Positions 11,514-22,269 of a stretch of DNA of 64,000 bases are shown here, one piece after another. Position 1 is the first letter of the stretch. Each line of letters starts with the position of its first letter. Position numbers and translations under genes: made by a program. The notes under the pieces were generated by a model, which had not been told where the DNA came from, did not search any database, and saw only the letters and a program-made list of their open reading frames with translations. This DNA is from Adenanthera pavonina. Lineage: Eukaryota; Streptophyta; Magnoliopsida; Fabales; Fabaceae. The stretch is from the NCBI GenBank assembly GCA_026686845.1, contig JAIVEN010000021.1:14216001-14280000 (forward strand), written 5' to 3'.

Positions 11514-11805
11514 CTGATTAGATCTTAGGCTGAATCTTCCTGTTGTATTTTGTTGTGACTGATGATTTTGTTTTGATGATTATTTTCTATGTTTTAAGAA
11601 CTGATCCTTGATTAAAAGTATGTATTGCAACCATTGATTGAATAAATGAACTTCTTAGTTGCAATGTTTTGAATCTCTTCACTTAATCTGTTGGAAATGA
11701 TATCTTATGAACTGTAATGCATATGTTGAGGGGGAGCTTGTGAAAGCAAACCCAAGTACTAATCCAGTTTGTGAGTTGTTTTGTCATCATCAAAAAGGGG
11801 GAGAA
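11514..11805 (+). other. E2 3' untranslated region with two polypurine tracts
   Basis: A distal tract GAGGGGGAG lies at 11728-11736. The proximal tract AAAAAGGGGGAGAA at 11792-11805 directly abuts the LTR. The proximal tract is the expected plus-strand primer. The stretch between the ORF3 stop and the tract has no coding potential. Confidence 0.82.
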
Positions 11806-13530
11806 TGTTGAATCAAGAGTTTTGATGATTCCAAACCAACACTCAAGAGCTCGGATTGAAGATATCAAAGGAGATCAAAGTTGTTTTGAGTGAAGATTTC
11901 TGAGTATTTGCTGTTAGATCTTTTGTAGGATTTTTAGTTTTAGTTATGATTGGGTAAAAGATTTTGATTAGAAGAAAAGATGTTTTCAAACCTTGATTTT
12001 GTGTTAAATCTTGACTTATTTGAAAAACACCCACAAACAGACGAAGTTTGAAAGTTTAAACTTAACTGTCAAGTTGGAAATTCGAACTTTGCTTTGGTAA
12101 ATTCGAATTTCGAGCTAAAACTGAATAAGCCTGAAGAGATGGCTCTCTGTCAGACGAATTTTGATTTTTCAAAATTCGAATTTTCATACAAATCTGAAAG
12201 AAGTCTCTTTGGTAACAGACGAATTTCACACTTTCAAAATTCGAATTTCAAGTAAAATGAAGTTTGTGAAAACCAAAGAAATTCGTCTGAAACTATGATA
12301 AAATGCATCTGAAATCAAAAGAAATTGAGTTTGATAAATGCTCTCTGACAGACGAATTTTGACTTCCCAACATTCGAATTTTCATCCAAGTCTGAAAAAA
12401 GTTTTCTTGAAACAGACGAACTTTGGATCTTCAAAATTCGAATTTCAGATAAAACAAAACTTAAGAAAATAGAAGAAATTTGTCTGAAACAATGTTAAAG
12501 TTCATCTGAGATCAAGAATGATTTAAGTTTCAAAACTGCTCTCTGACAGACGAACTTCACTTTTCAACATTCAAATTTTGAAGAAAGTGAACTACTGTGC
12601 CGCCTTTTCACGTACTGGGAACAGACGAATTTTGGGCTTCCAAAATTCGAATTTTGAAGGCACTGTAGAAAATTGAAAACACTGTTCACACTTAACCGAA
12701 AAGCTTTCTTCTTGAAAATTCGTATGTCACATTGTGAAAATGTTTTGTAAGTTTCAAAATTCGAATTTCACTTCATGAACAGACGAACTTCGTGCTGTAA
12801 CGTTGAAAGCTTTAACCTTCGGTTCCTTCGAAATTCGTCTGTTGATCAACCAAAATTTGAATTTCAGTATGTCAGAAGCATTAAATGCGGTTGGTTAACG
12901 GATAGTTTTTCAGAGTAACCGTTGGATAACTTTTCCAACGGATAGATTAAGTCTCTAATGGACATTTGAGACCTAAATCTATAAATACATCAACATTTGA
13001 AGTTGTGGGTAACAAATAAAAATTGTATATACCGAATTTCTGCTGAATCTTTTTCTCAAAAGCTCTTACCCTCTCAACTTCAATATCTGAACTTTAATCT
13101 TCATATCTACTCTATTCAAGAGAGTTATATCATTGTAAACCTTCTACTCTTCATCTGGAAGATAGATTTACTTGTGAGGGGAAATTACAAGGGGATTGGG
13201 AAGCACATTGTGAAAGTGCTTAGAGTGTTTGAGAGTGTTCCAGAAACAGAGCATACTCGTGTACTGTGGCATTAGCAAGAAGCCCGTTGAATTCTTGCTG
13301 TATAGTGGAAAAATCTCAAGAGTTGCCTTGAGGACTGGACATAGGTCAAGTGGATAGACCGAACCAGGATAAATTACTGAGTCTTCTACTTCCTATCTTT
13401 ACTTTTCAGCTTGCTCTGCTTTGTACATTGTTTTCATCACACTGTGTTATCTTCACCCATTTCACTTTGTGCAGAAAACTTTCAATCTTCCCAATTCACC
13501 CCCCCTCTTGGGAAGTCAGCCTTGCTAACA
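11806..13530 (+). repeat. E2 3' LTR
   Basis: The 1,725 bp LTR runs from TGTTGAATCAAG to GCTAACA and is followed by the target duplicate CATTT. It is the best-preserved LTR for the 22-bp motif. Modules at 12151-12180, 12216-12245, 12349-12378, 12413-12442 and 12622-12651 each hold CAGACGAA, 16 bp, then TTCGAA, so the CGAA cores are exactly 22 bp apart. The TATA box is at 12980-12987. The U5 end has the T/C-rich block and CCCCCCCTCTTGGGAAG. Confidence 0.93.
12980..12987 (+). promoter_or_regulatory. TATA box of the E2 3' LTR
   Basis: TATAAATA sits downstream of the motif array and about 540 bp before the LTR end, the usual U3/R position. The same octamer occurs at the equivalent place in E1 (3575-3582), E3 (17295-17302) and E4 (38893-38900). 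Confidence 0.7.
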
Positions 13531-13535
13531 CATTT

Positions 13536-16022
13536 GTACCATTTTACAAGTTTGAATCACCTGAGGGATTAAAACAGAAAAATTTAAAATTTGATGTTAC
13601 AGTTTATTTGGTAAGTCCTTTCTCCTCGACAAAATTTGAAAAATCATAACTAAATTTAGAAAAATTGTATGAGGGTGATTCAAATCTCTAAAAAAAAGTA
13701 AAACATTTTATACATGGGAAAAGTATGGGACAGAACTTTAATCATGCCAATTGCTATAATATTTAGGACAAATTTTACTGTCTGTATGGTCATTTTCTAT
13801 CTTCCTAGGATTTTGGCCTTAATTTTAAAAATTCATATCTCATTATATACTAAGCTAATTCATGCATTCTCTATGTCATATGAAATCCTTACTTGTCTAC
13901 TTTCTAGACATATTTTTCTTGTACATTTATTCAATTTGTAAAGAGCATGACACTAACTTGAGCCATTAAGGGTTGGAATATAACTTTAACTCGAACAGTT
14001 TTATGAAAATTTAAATAACTCTTTTTCTATAGCTCCAGTTGCATTTAGACTAGTGACATTTCATTCTTAAGACATAAATATTTTCAAGAATATAAACTAC
14101 TAAATTTTTGGAGCTCTATACAATTTTATATTACATTTTAAAATTTCCATTGTTCCCAGTGAATATTCCAGTTTTTCTTACACTGTCTAGTTTTGACCTC
14201 TAAATCAGAAACTCACCATAAATTGTACACTTATCCAATTTATGTGTTCTTTAGTTACAAAATGAATGTTCTATCTACTTTAAGAGAATGTATAACACTC
14301 ATATTGATTACTCTATTTAGTACAGAATACCTTTGTTCCATTTATGGTTGGTCATCTTGGACAAATTTGCATTTCAATCTATAAAACAATCATTATACAT
14401 CACATACGTGATTCACACATGTCTTAATCATATTCATATCATCTTAAGGACTTAGGGAAATATCATAATAAGAAATCACAACCTCATTATTTCATATACA
14501 ATTTTACATAATATACATAAAAAATATAACATCATAGCTTGATTCATCAATTCAAGCAATATTTTCCTTTTTCCTTCTCCTTAGCTTCGACATCCTTACC
14601 ATGATTTGAGTCTAGCATGTTAATCATTGGGAGGGGTGAGATTCAAAGAATCTCAATAGCACTTATCTTTCAAGCAAGCATATTATCACATAATACAAAG
14701 GATTATCATAGAAACATCATTCGTTCATTTAAAATTATTTATGCATAAACTTTTTATAGAAAATTTGACAGAATTATCCCTTGCATTTTGGACATCTCGG
14801 GGTGACAAAACCCCTCAAGTAACTCAGCCAATAAAATCAATTTATCATAAAATATCATTTCAAACAATAGATAAGTAATCACATAAAGGGAAATTATATA
14901 ATAATCCATAAGCAAGAATAGGTACGTTAACTACCTTGTGACTTTTCTGTGTTCTCCAAACTTTGTGCACCTTTCCTTTGATCTTCCTTCACTTACTTGA
15001 ACCCAATTACATCATAACATGAGGTCATAAGTCACTAATTACAAGACCTTACTCACAAAGTGTGCTTACTAACCCAAAAATTCCATCTTGCATTCCTTTT
15101 GTTTTCTCTTGTACAGCACACTTATTCTTACCTATTTTGGACCCAAGGAATCCATTTTAGTGTCAAAATTATAAAATTCCATTCCTATATCAGACCCTAC
15201 TCTGACCGAAATTTATGAAGCAAGAGGGAAAATTGATTTAGCTTGATTTATCTTGTACCACTTACATATTCATGCTTCAAGTAACTATACTATGCCTTTG
15301 CGTGGATTTATTTCACAAAGCTCAACTTTCTCTCTCAAGAACTCACCACTGCTGAAATTCTTGAGAAGAAAAGGAGAGGAAAAACTTCACAGAACCTTCA
15401 TTAGATGCTTGATAATACAAGGTAAGGATGGTAGAAACTTACCTTTGCAACTTGTCCTTGAAACTTTGCTTCAAGCTCTCCCTTTTCTCTAGGTTTTTTT
15501 GCTCTCTCTCTCTCCTTAGTTGCTGCTGGTTTGGATGCATAACGAAGAGGAAGAAGAAGCTTTGATCACACATTTGGAGGAAAAAGATGTAAAAAGGGAA
15601 TAGTAAACTTAAGTTAATTAACCAACTTAGTTAATTTGCCTCCACTTTATTAAAGTTTTTGACATATTTCCTTGCATGTCCAAGCTACACATGTCACGCC
15701 ACTTTGAAGAATTTTTTGGCCAAAAATTGCTTCATACATTTTATTAGTTCAAAATAATTTTTACTGATAACATTTACCCATATCAAATAAATATTTTTAT
15801 CGTGATTGTTACTTAATTGGTACAGGATTATTCTAAATTCACTTTTGGACTAAAATCATTATCTTACCCTAAAATATATCTTGGTGAGGTCCAAATACTG
15901 TTCTTGACACTGTACTGCTTTTTTTGCAGTCTAAAATTACCTTTTCTTGTATATTTTTAACTTTCAAACTTTAAAGCCCATTGTAAATTTATATTGACTT
16001 AGTTAGCTTCCAAGCAGTATTC
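13536..16022 (+). repeat. Middle segment of B1 between E2 and E3
   Basis: Non-coding. The segment aligns by eye with the 5' and middle parts of B2, B3 and B4; for example, 'gattcaaagaatctca' at about 14640 matches about 30893. A short purine/pyrimidine-rich stretch with CT repeats lies near 15490-15520. Short open frames here have no recognisable product. Confidence 0.7.
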
Positions 16023-16027
16023 CTTTG

Positions 16028-17847
16028 TGTTGAAACAAGAGTTTTGATGATTCCAAACCAACATTCAAGAGCTTGGATTGAAGATATCAAAGGAGAGCAA
16101 AGCTGTTTCAAGTGAAGATTTTCTGAGTACTTGCTGTTAGATCTTTTGTAGGATCCTTAGTTTTTGTTATGACTAGGTAAAAGATTTTGATTTGAAGAAA
16201 AGAAGTTTTCAAACTTTGATTTTATGTTAAATCTTCAAATATTTGAAAAACACCCACAAACAGACGATGGTTGAAAGTTTAAGCTAAACTGTCAAGTTGG
16301 AAATTCGAACTTTGCCTTCGGAAATTCGAATTTCGAGCTAAAACTGAATAAGTCTGAAGAGATGGCTCTCTGTCAGACGAATTTTGATTGTTCAAAATTT
16401 GAATTTTCATCTAGTCTGAAAAGAGGCCTTTTGCTAACAGATGAACTTCACACTTTCAAAATTTGAATTTCAAGTAAAATGAAGTTTGTAAAAACCAAAG
16501 AAATTCGTCTGAAACTATGATAAAGTGCATCTGAAATCAAAATGAAATTGAGTTTGATAAATGTTCTTTGCAACTTCAAAATTCTTTGCAACAGACGAAT
16601 TTTGAGTCTTCAAAATTCGAATTTCAAACAAAACAAAACTTGAGAAAATGGAAGAAATTTGTCTGAAACTATGTTAAAGTTCACCTGAGATCAAGAGTGA
16701 TTTAAGCTTCAAAACTGCTCTCTGACAGACGAACTTTGAACATTGAAATTCGAATTTCAGAAGCTAAGTTCTTGAGTCTATTAAAATGAAACATTGACAT
16801 AGGAATGATAAGAACTTGCAACATTCGAATGATGAAATTAGTCTGAAAAGAGTTTCTCTGACAGACGAATTTTGCCCCTTTAAAATTCGAATTTCGGAGA
16901 AAGTAATCTACTGTGTCCCTTTAAACGTTCAATGGACAGACGAATTTTGGGGATCCAAAATTCAAATTTTGAAGGCACTGTAGAAAATTGAAAACACTGT
17001 TCACACTTAACCGAAAAACTTTCTTCTTGAAAATTCGTATGTCACATTGTGAAAATGTTTTGTAAGTTTCAAAATTCGAATTTCACTTCATGAACAGACG
17101 AACTTCGTGCTGTAATGTTGGAAGCTTTAATCTTCGGTTCCTTCGAAATTCGTCTGTTGGCTAACCAAAATTCGAATTTCAGTATGTCAGAAACATTAAA
17201 TGCGGTTGGTAAATGAATAGTTTTTCAGAGTAACCATTGAATAACTTCCCCAACGGATAGATTTAGTCTCTAATGGATATATGAGACCTAAATCTATAAA
17301 TACAACATCATTTGAAGTTGTGGGTAACGAATCAAACTTGTATATACCGAATTTCTGCTGAATCTTCTTCTCAAAAGCTTTTACCCTCTTAACTTCTAAA
17401 CTTGTACTTAAACTTTCATATCCACTCTTTACAAGAGAGTTATTTCATTGTAATCAATCTATTCTTCATCTGGGAGATAGATTTACTTGTGAGGGGTATT
17501 CACAAGGGGATTGGGAAGCACATTGTGAAAGTGCTTAGAGTGTTTGAGAGAGCTCCAGAAACAGAGCATACTCATGTACTGCGGCTTTAGCAAGAAGCCC
17601 ACTAAAATTCTTGTTGTATAGTGGATAAATCTCAAGAGGTGTCTTGGGGACTGGATGTAGGTCAAGTGAATAGACCGAACCAGGATAAATCACTGACTTC
17701 TCTTCTCCTTATCTTTACTTTTCACCTTGCTTTGTTTTACGCATTGTTTTTCATTATACTGTGATATCTTCACTTACTTCACTTTGTGCAGAAAAATTTC
17801 AAACTTCCCAATTCACCCCCCCTCTTGGGAAGTCAGCCCTGCTAACA
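16028..17847 (+). repeat. E3 5' LTR
   Basis: The 1,820 bp LTR runs from TGTTGAAACAAG to GCTAACA. CAGACGAA/TTYGAA modules with the exact 22-bp core period start at 16374, 16592, 16862 and 16937; one at about 16726 has 21 bp. The TATA box is at 17295-17302. The U5 end has CCCCCCCTCTTGGGAAG. Confidence 0.93.
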
Positions 17848-17849
17848 AG

Positions 17850-17861
17850 TGGTATCAGAGC
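17850..17861 (+). other. E3 primer binding site for initiator tRNA-Met
   Basis: TGGTATCAGAGC begins 2 bp after the LTR end. This is the standard plant copia primer site, complementary to the 3' end of initiator tRNA-Met. Confidence 0.92.
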
Positions 17862-17902
17862 CCGGATTCCCACTCAAAGGATTTTACAGTCCGGGAACAA
17901 AG

Positions 17903-19702
17903 ATAGCTGGCTTTGGAAAGAGTATACTTCCTGAAGGGAATAACACTAACAGACCACCAGGCTTCAGTGGAGAGCATTATGGATACTGGAAGATGAGGAT
18001 GCAGATCTACCTACAATCAATTGATCTTGACATCTGGTCAGTCATTGAGAAAGGAGATTTCATCCCAATGACTCTAACTAAATATGGAAGACACAAAGAG
18101 AAGCTGGAAGCAGAGTGGAATGATGAAGACAGAAGGAGAGTCCTACTGAATTTCAAAGCAAAGCATTGTTTAGTCAGTGCCCTGAACCAGGATGAATTCT
18201 ACAGAGTCTCGCAATGCACCACTGCAAAAGGAATGTGGGATACTCTGCAGATTGCACATGAGGGAACATCTGGAGTCAGGGAGAACAGACTGAACACGTG
18301 CATTGGAGAGTATGAAAGCTTCAGAATGGCTGAAGGAGAAACTGTAAAGGAGCTCCAAAAGAGGTTTACTCTCATTGTGAATCAGCTGAAGAGCCTGGGA
18401 AAGGAATACAATCAATCTGAGAAAGTAAGAAAGATACTCAGAGCTCTCCCTCTGGAATGGCAGCCCAAGGTGACAGCAATAGAGGAAGCCAGAGGAGAAT
18501 CAATGGCCTCTGTCACAGCTCTCTTTGGCAACCTTGAGGAGTATGAAGGACAAATCAAAGCTCTCAAGGAAGCTGGGCTGGACAGAAAGAAGAAAGGCCT
18601 TGCCCTTAAAGCTGCTGATGAAAAGGAAGAAGAATTTGATGAAGGAGATGAGCTGGATGAAGAAACTCTGGCTATGATGGTCAGAAAATTTGGAAGATTT
18701 TACAACAAGAAGAAGAACAGGAAATTCTTCAAGAAGGGAGCTGCTGGAGAAAGCAAGAAAGAAACAAAAGAACCTGTAACTTGCTATGAGTGCAAGAAGC
18801 AGGGACATATAAAGTAGGAATGCCCCCAATTCCTCAAGAAGCAAGAAAAAGAGAAGAAAGTTGCTGACAAAGGGAAGAAGAAGAAAGCCTACATTTCATC
18901 TATATGGGGCAACAGCTCTGATGAGGAAGAAGAAGATGAGGATGAGATTGCCAACATTTGTCTAATGGCACTTGCTTCTGAAGAAGCCACACCCTCATGC
19001 AGCAATGATCAGGAAGAAGAGATACATGAATCTGAACCTTCCTATTCTGAGTTACTTGATGCATTTCATGAGCTTCATGATGAATTCATTAGAGTTGCCA
19101 AAGAACTGAAATTGGCAAAGAAAAATATAAATAAGCTGGAATCTCAAACCATAGTTTCTGAAATTGCCTCTTTACCTCCTACTGAATCTGTTTGCTGCAC
19201 TTCATGCACTGAACTTAAGCAAACTAATGATTATTTAGTTAAAAGCATGTCTAGGCTCACTAGACGTAAAGATATGTTGTTTGCCTTGATGGGGAGCCAA
19301 AGAATATCACAAGGAAAAGCTAGTCTTGGCTATGATCCATGTGTTGTCAAGGAAAAGATTAGGATGAAAAACCAGAATGCATATATGAGACATTTTGTGC
19401 ATGCTCAGAGCAGTAAAAAGAAAAATAATGCATCACCTCACATTGAAACATATGATCAACCAAGGCATGCTAAACAAAAGTATTATCTGCATTGTTTTCT
19501 TCCTGCCACTCAATCTAGCAGTCCCTTCATTACCTGTTATTTCTGTAACAAAAAGGGACATATTTCCAGTTCTTGTGCATTGAAGAAAAATGGACTTGGC
19601 AGGAAAGCTGAATGGGTTCCCAAAGTTGCATCTGCATCTAGGGAATTACTTACTGACCGAAAAGGACCCAAGCAAATTTGGGTACCTAAAAGGAAAACAT
19701 AA
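17903..19702 (+). pseudogene. gag: E3 gag, nearly full length
   Basis: About 600 codons in a single frame. The natural start codon is lost: the position homologous to the other copies reads ATA (17903-17905), just before AGFGKSILPEGNN. The capsid-like retrotransposon Gag domain follows (FSGEHYGYWKMRMQIYL, then EEYEGQIKALKEAG near 18540). The first CCHC knuckle is CYECKKQGHIK, cut by an in-frame TAG at 18815-18817 just before its last Cys. The frame then continues through an acidic region, a coiled-coil-like Lys/Glu/Leu segment and the second knuckle CYFCNKKGHISSSC (about 19535), to TAA at 19700-19702. Two knuckles fit Sireviruses. Pol starts in the -1 frame across the stop. Confidence 0.92.
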
Positions 19703-20170
19703 ACTTTGTTTTGCAGGTCTGTCTCAAAGCTAAGAAAAGCAACAAATGGTATATGGACAGTGCCTGCTCAAGCCACATGACTGGTGATAAGGAGAAGTTC
19801 ATCACCCTTAGAGACAAGAAAGGAGGAAAGGTGACCTTTGGAGGTGACCAATATGGCAAAATCATTGGTATTGGAATTATGGGCAAAAATCCAGAAACAT
19901 CCATTAAAGAGGTGTTGTTTGTTATTGGCCTCAACCACAACTTGCTTAGCGTGAGTCAGACTTGTGACAAAGGAAACTGGGTGCTGTTTGACTAAAAGTT
20001 TTGCCTGGTCATCAGAAAAAGTGATCACAAAGTAATCCTCAAAGCTCAAAGGGATGGTAACTGTTATACTATTGACCTTGATGAACTTCCTCCCTTGGAT
20101 TTTGTATGTTTAATTAGTCAGGATAATGATAGTTGGTTATGGCATAGGAGATTAGCTCATGTTAACATGA
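19693..20170 (+). pseudogene. pol: E3 pol, protease start only
   Basis: The frame overlaps the gag stop in -1 and reads LQVCLKAKKSNKWYMDSACSSHMTGD. A TAA at 19993-19995 interrupts it; it then continues to WLWHRRLAHVNMN. It ends at about 20170, where the sequence switches into LTR at 'aatca', shared between pol and the LTR. Integrase, RT and RNase H are absent. Confidence 0.9.
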
Positions 20171-20327
20171 ATCACTGACTTCTCTTCTCCTTATCTTTAC
20201 TTTTCACCTTGCTTTGTTTTATGCATTGTTTTCATTATACTGTGATATCTTCACTTACTTCACTTTGTGCAGAAAAATTTCAAACTTCCCAATTCACCCC
20301 CCTCTTGGGAAGTCAGCCCTGCTAACA
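20171..20327 (+). repeat. E3 3' LTR remnant
   Basis: 157 bp match the end of the 5' LTR (from 'atcactgacttctcttctcc', 17689 onward) through to GCTAACA. The match begins inside the microhomology with pol and ends at the target duplication CTTTG. Confidence 0.92.
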
Positions 20328-20332
20328 CTTTG

Positions 20333-20966
20333 GGCTTGACTCGTCATGTGCTTTGTTTTGACTGTAATTTTTCATAATTATAAAATTACCCTTGAATTGG
20401 GGCAAAATTATAATTCTTAATTCTTTTAGGCCGTTTCTTGTAATTGTTCCCATGGACTTGTATGCAGTTAATTCTTCCCTTTTTAAGGACTAAATTGCAA
20501 ACAACTCTTTTCCCTTGGGGCTAAAATGCAATTTCATAATTTATTTTCTAACCCCAGAAATGACCATTTTGTCTTGAGTCAGGTCAAAAATGCAAATACT
20601 GATTCTTATAGGTACTTTCTCATAATTTCCTTGAAAGACCAATTTTTAATAATTATTTTTTACTATTCATGCTATACTTTCAAATTGGCCTACCTTTCCT
20701 ACTCGACTTTCCGGCTACGAAATATTTATACCTTTGCACTCAGCTTGACATAGGCTTCCATTGTATACTTTTTGGCTCAGTTTTTGAATTAATCCCTACT
20801 AAGGACTTTATGGAAAATTAATTCCAAGTAAGGACTAAGCATAATTCCTTTCGAGGACCATATAAGAAATTAGTTCCATTTAAAGACCACACATGTAACA
20901 TCATCATCTTGCTTCCTTTATCATTTCATGCATTTTATGGTATTTCATAAAAATAGAGATATTACA
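20333..20966 (+). repeat. 3' segment of B1
   Basis: Non-coding. It matches the end of B2 (about 32235-32862), including 'ttgagtc.ggt.aaaaa', 'ttaattccaa.taagga' and the terminal catgcatttta...gatattaca. Confidence 0.7.
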
Positions 20967-21026
20967 CAGAGAAGTGAGTTCAAACATACGTCCAACTTTA
21001 CGCCCCATTCTAATAACTTTTCCTAT

Positions 21027-22210
21027 CTAAGGATCTTGTGCTCGACAACCATGAGAGGTGAAGATTACATGATAACCAAGATCACATAATTTACCAACAA
21101 ATATGAAATTGTAAGATATTGTAGGAACATAATAAACATCATGAAGAGACAAGGTCGATAAAGAAATAGAACTAGTGTGACTAACAAACTTTAAGGAACC
21201 ATCAGCAATATTTATAGGAGGAGTAGTAGAACTAGGGGTAAGAGAAGAAAATGATTCAGATTGACTGGCCATATGGTCATAGCAAATAGTGTCATGGAAA
21301 CAAGAAGAGGTACCTACTGGAGTAGCTAAAGTAATAGGTGAGTTTAAGGTATCAGATAGAAGTTGTCTGAGAAGAATCTCAAGATCATTGGTGGTTGAAA
21401 AGGCAGGTGTATCATTGGCAGCAATAGTAGTGGTGGTAGAGAAAACAAACTTGGGTGGTTGAGTAGAGCTTGGGGAATTCTTATTTTGATTAGCTTTGGG
21501 AGGATGAACAAGGCAGTTTTCAATGACATATCCTGTCTTCTTACAATATAGACAGAGTAAAGATTGACAATTTGCTACTATATGTCCTTTCTTGTTGCAA
21601 GTACGACACTCAATCAAAGGGCATTCAACAAATAAGTGGTTTAATTAATAACATCAATGAGAAAGTTTAGAATTTTTCTTTGTTACAGCAAAGGCCATCT
21701 TCGTGCTTTGCCTCAAAAGTCCTAATCAAGTTTCTTCAAACTTCAATCGAGGAAGAGCACTATCAAGAGTGGGAAGAGGACTCTGATGCAACAAGGAAGC
21801 TCAGATGGGCTCAAAGTCATCAATGAGAGAGAGCCATTAGAAACTGAATACATCTCAAATGATCACAATACGTGACAAAAGCATGGGCATCAAAGTCACA
21901 TGTGACTGATGGTTCAAAGTATGCTAGTTGATCAAATATGGATTCCATTTTAGCGAGAAACTCATAAACTTGCTAACCCTGCTCTTGCTTCAGAGCACTG
22001 AGATCCTTCTGAAGATGAAATTGATTTTTTAAGTTAGAAGAAGTATAATGACTATCAAGGTGATCCCATACCTCTGGCAATCTCTTACCATCCAGATTGC
22101 TAGTGGATACTAATAGTAGAAGTATTTTGAAACCATATGATGATCTAATGATTTTTACTATCCCATTCTTCCAATTGTTCAACAAACTTTGGTTTTGTTT
22201 TTTCATCATG
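21027..22210 (-). pseudogene. gag: Ty1/copia gag fragment of another lineage
   Basis: Read on the minus strand, 22210-21973 encodes a UBN2-type Gag segment (WDHLDSHYTSSNLKNQFHLQ). A decayed stretch follows. From 21617 to 21027 there are two consecutive CCHC-like knuckles (CRTCNKKGHIVANC and CLYCKKTGYVIENC, the second with Y in place of H), a Ser/Thr/Pro-rich linker and a protease-like start (CYDHMAS). The sequence is unlike the Sirevirus gags in this window. Pol, LTRs and other parts are not seen nearby. It is a dead fragment. Confidence 0.75.
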
Positions 22211-22269
22211 AGTAGGATATTTTATGTCCCCAATAACATATCTATATAGTTTGATGTTGTTTTGTGAGG

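Larger units (their letters stand above)
4238..13530 (+). mobile_element. E2: Sirevirus-like retrotransposon inserted in B1
   Basis: The 9,293 bp element is flanked by a perfect 5-bp target duplication CATTT (4233-4237 and 13531-13535). The order is truncated 5' LTR, C-terminal gag, protease-integrase-RT-RNase H, spacer, ORF3, polypurine tract, 3' LTR. It has lost most of the 5' LTR, the primer binding site and N-terminal gag by an internal deletion at about 4433. It therefore cannot replicate on its own. Pol is nearly intact (one frameshift) and ORF3 has a single nonsense codon, so the insertion is fairly young. Confidence 0.93.
16028..20327 (+). mobile_element. E3: internally deleted Sirevirus-like element inserted in B1
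   Basis: The 4,300 bp element is flanked by a perfect 5-bp target duplication CTTTG (16023-16027 and 20328-20332). It comprises a complete 5' LTR, primer site, near-complete gag, the first part of pol, and then only the last 157 bp of the 3' LTR. The rest of pol, ORF3, polypurine tract and most of the 3' LTR are gone. Its LTR and gag are very close to those of E2, so both come from one recently active subfamily. Confidence 0.93.
4179..20966 (+). mobile_element. B1: solo LTR-like repeat (~3.2 kb net), split by E2 and E3
   Basis: The segments 4179-4237, 13536-16022 and 20333-20966 join into about 3,185 bp once E2, E3 and one copy of each target duplication are removed. It starts TGTAACA and ends TATTACA, an inverted terminal pair typical of plant Ty3/gypsy LTRs. 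Its internal landmarks recur in the same order in B2 (29730-32862, 3,133 bp), B3 and B4: 'gttcatttggta', the 'ttggccttaattttaaaaattcat' region, 'gattcaaagaatctca', 'ttttttggccaaaaattgctt' and the terminal 'catgcatttta'. There is no coding potential. A 5-bp target duplication is not evident (TAGTG before, CAGAG after), so the edges could be off by some bases. The gypsy assignment is inference. Confidence 0.7.

Noticed and set aside
19682..19716. Spliceosomal intron between gag and pol
   Set aside because: The segment has GT and a T-rich CAG end, but 35 nt is well below the usual plant intron minimum. It is kept only as an open question in the findings.
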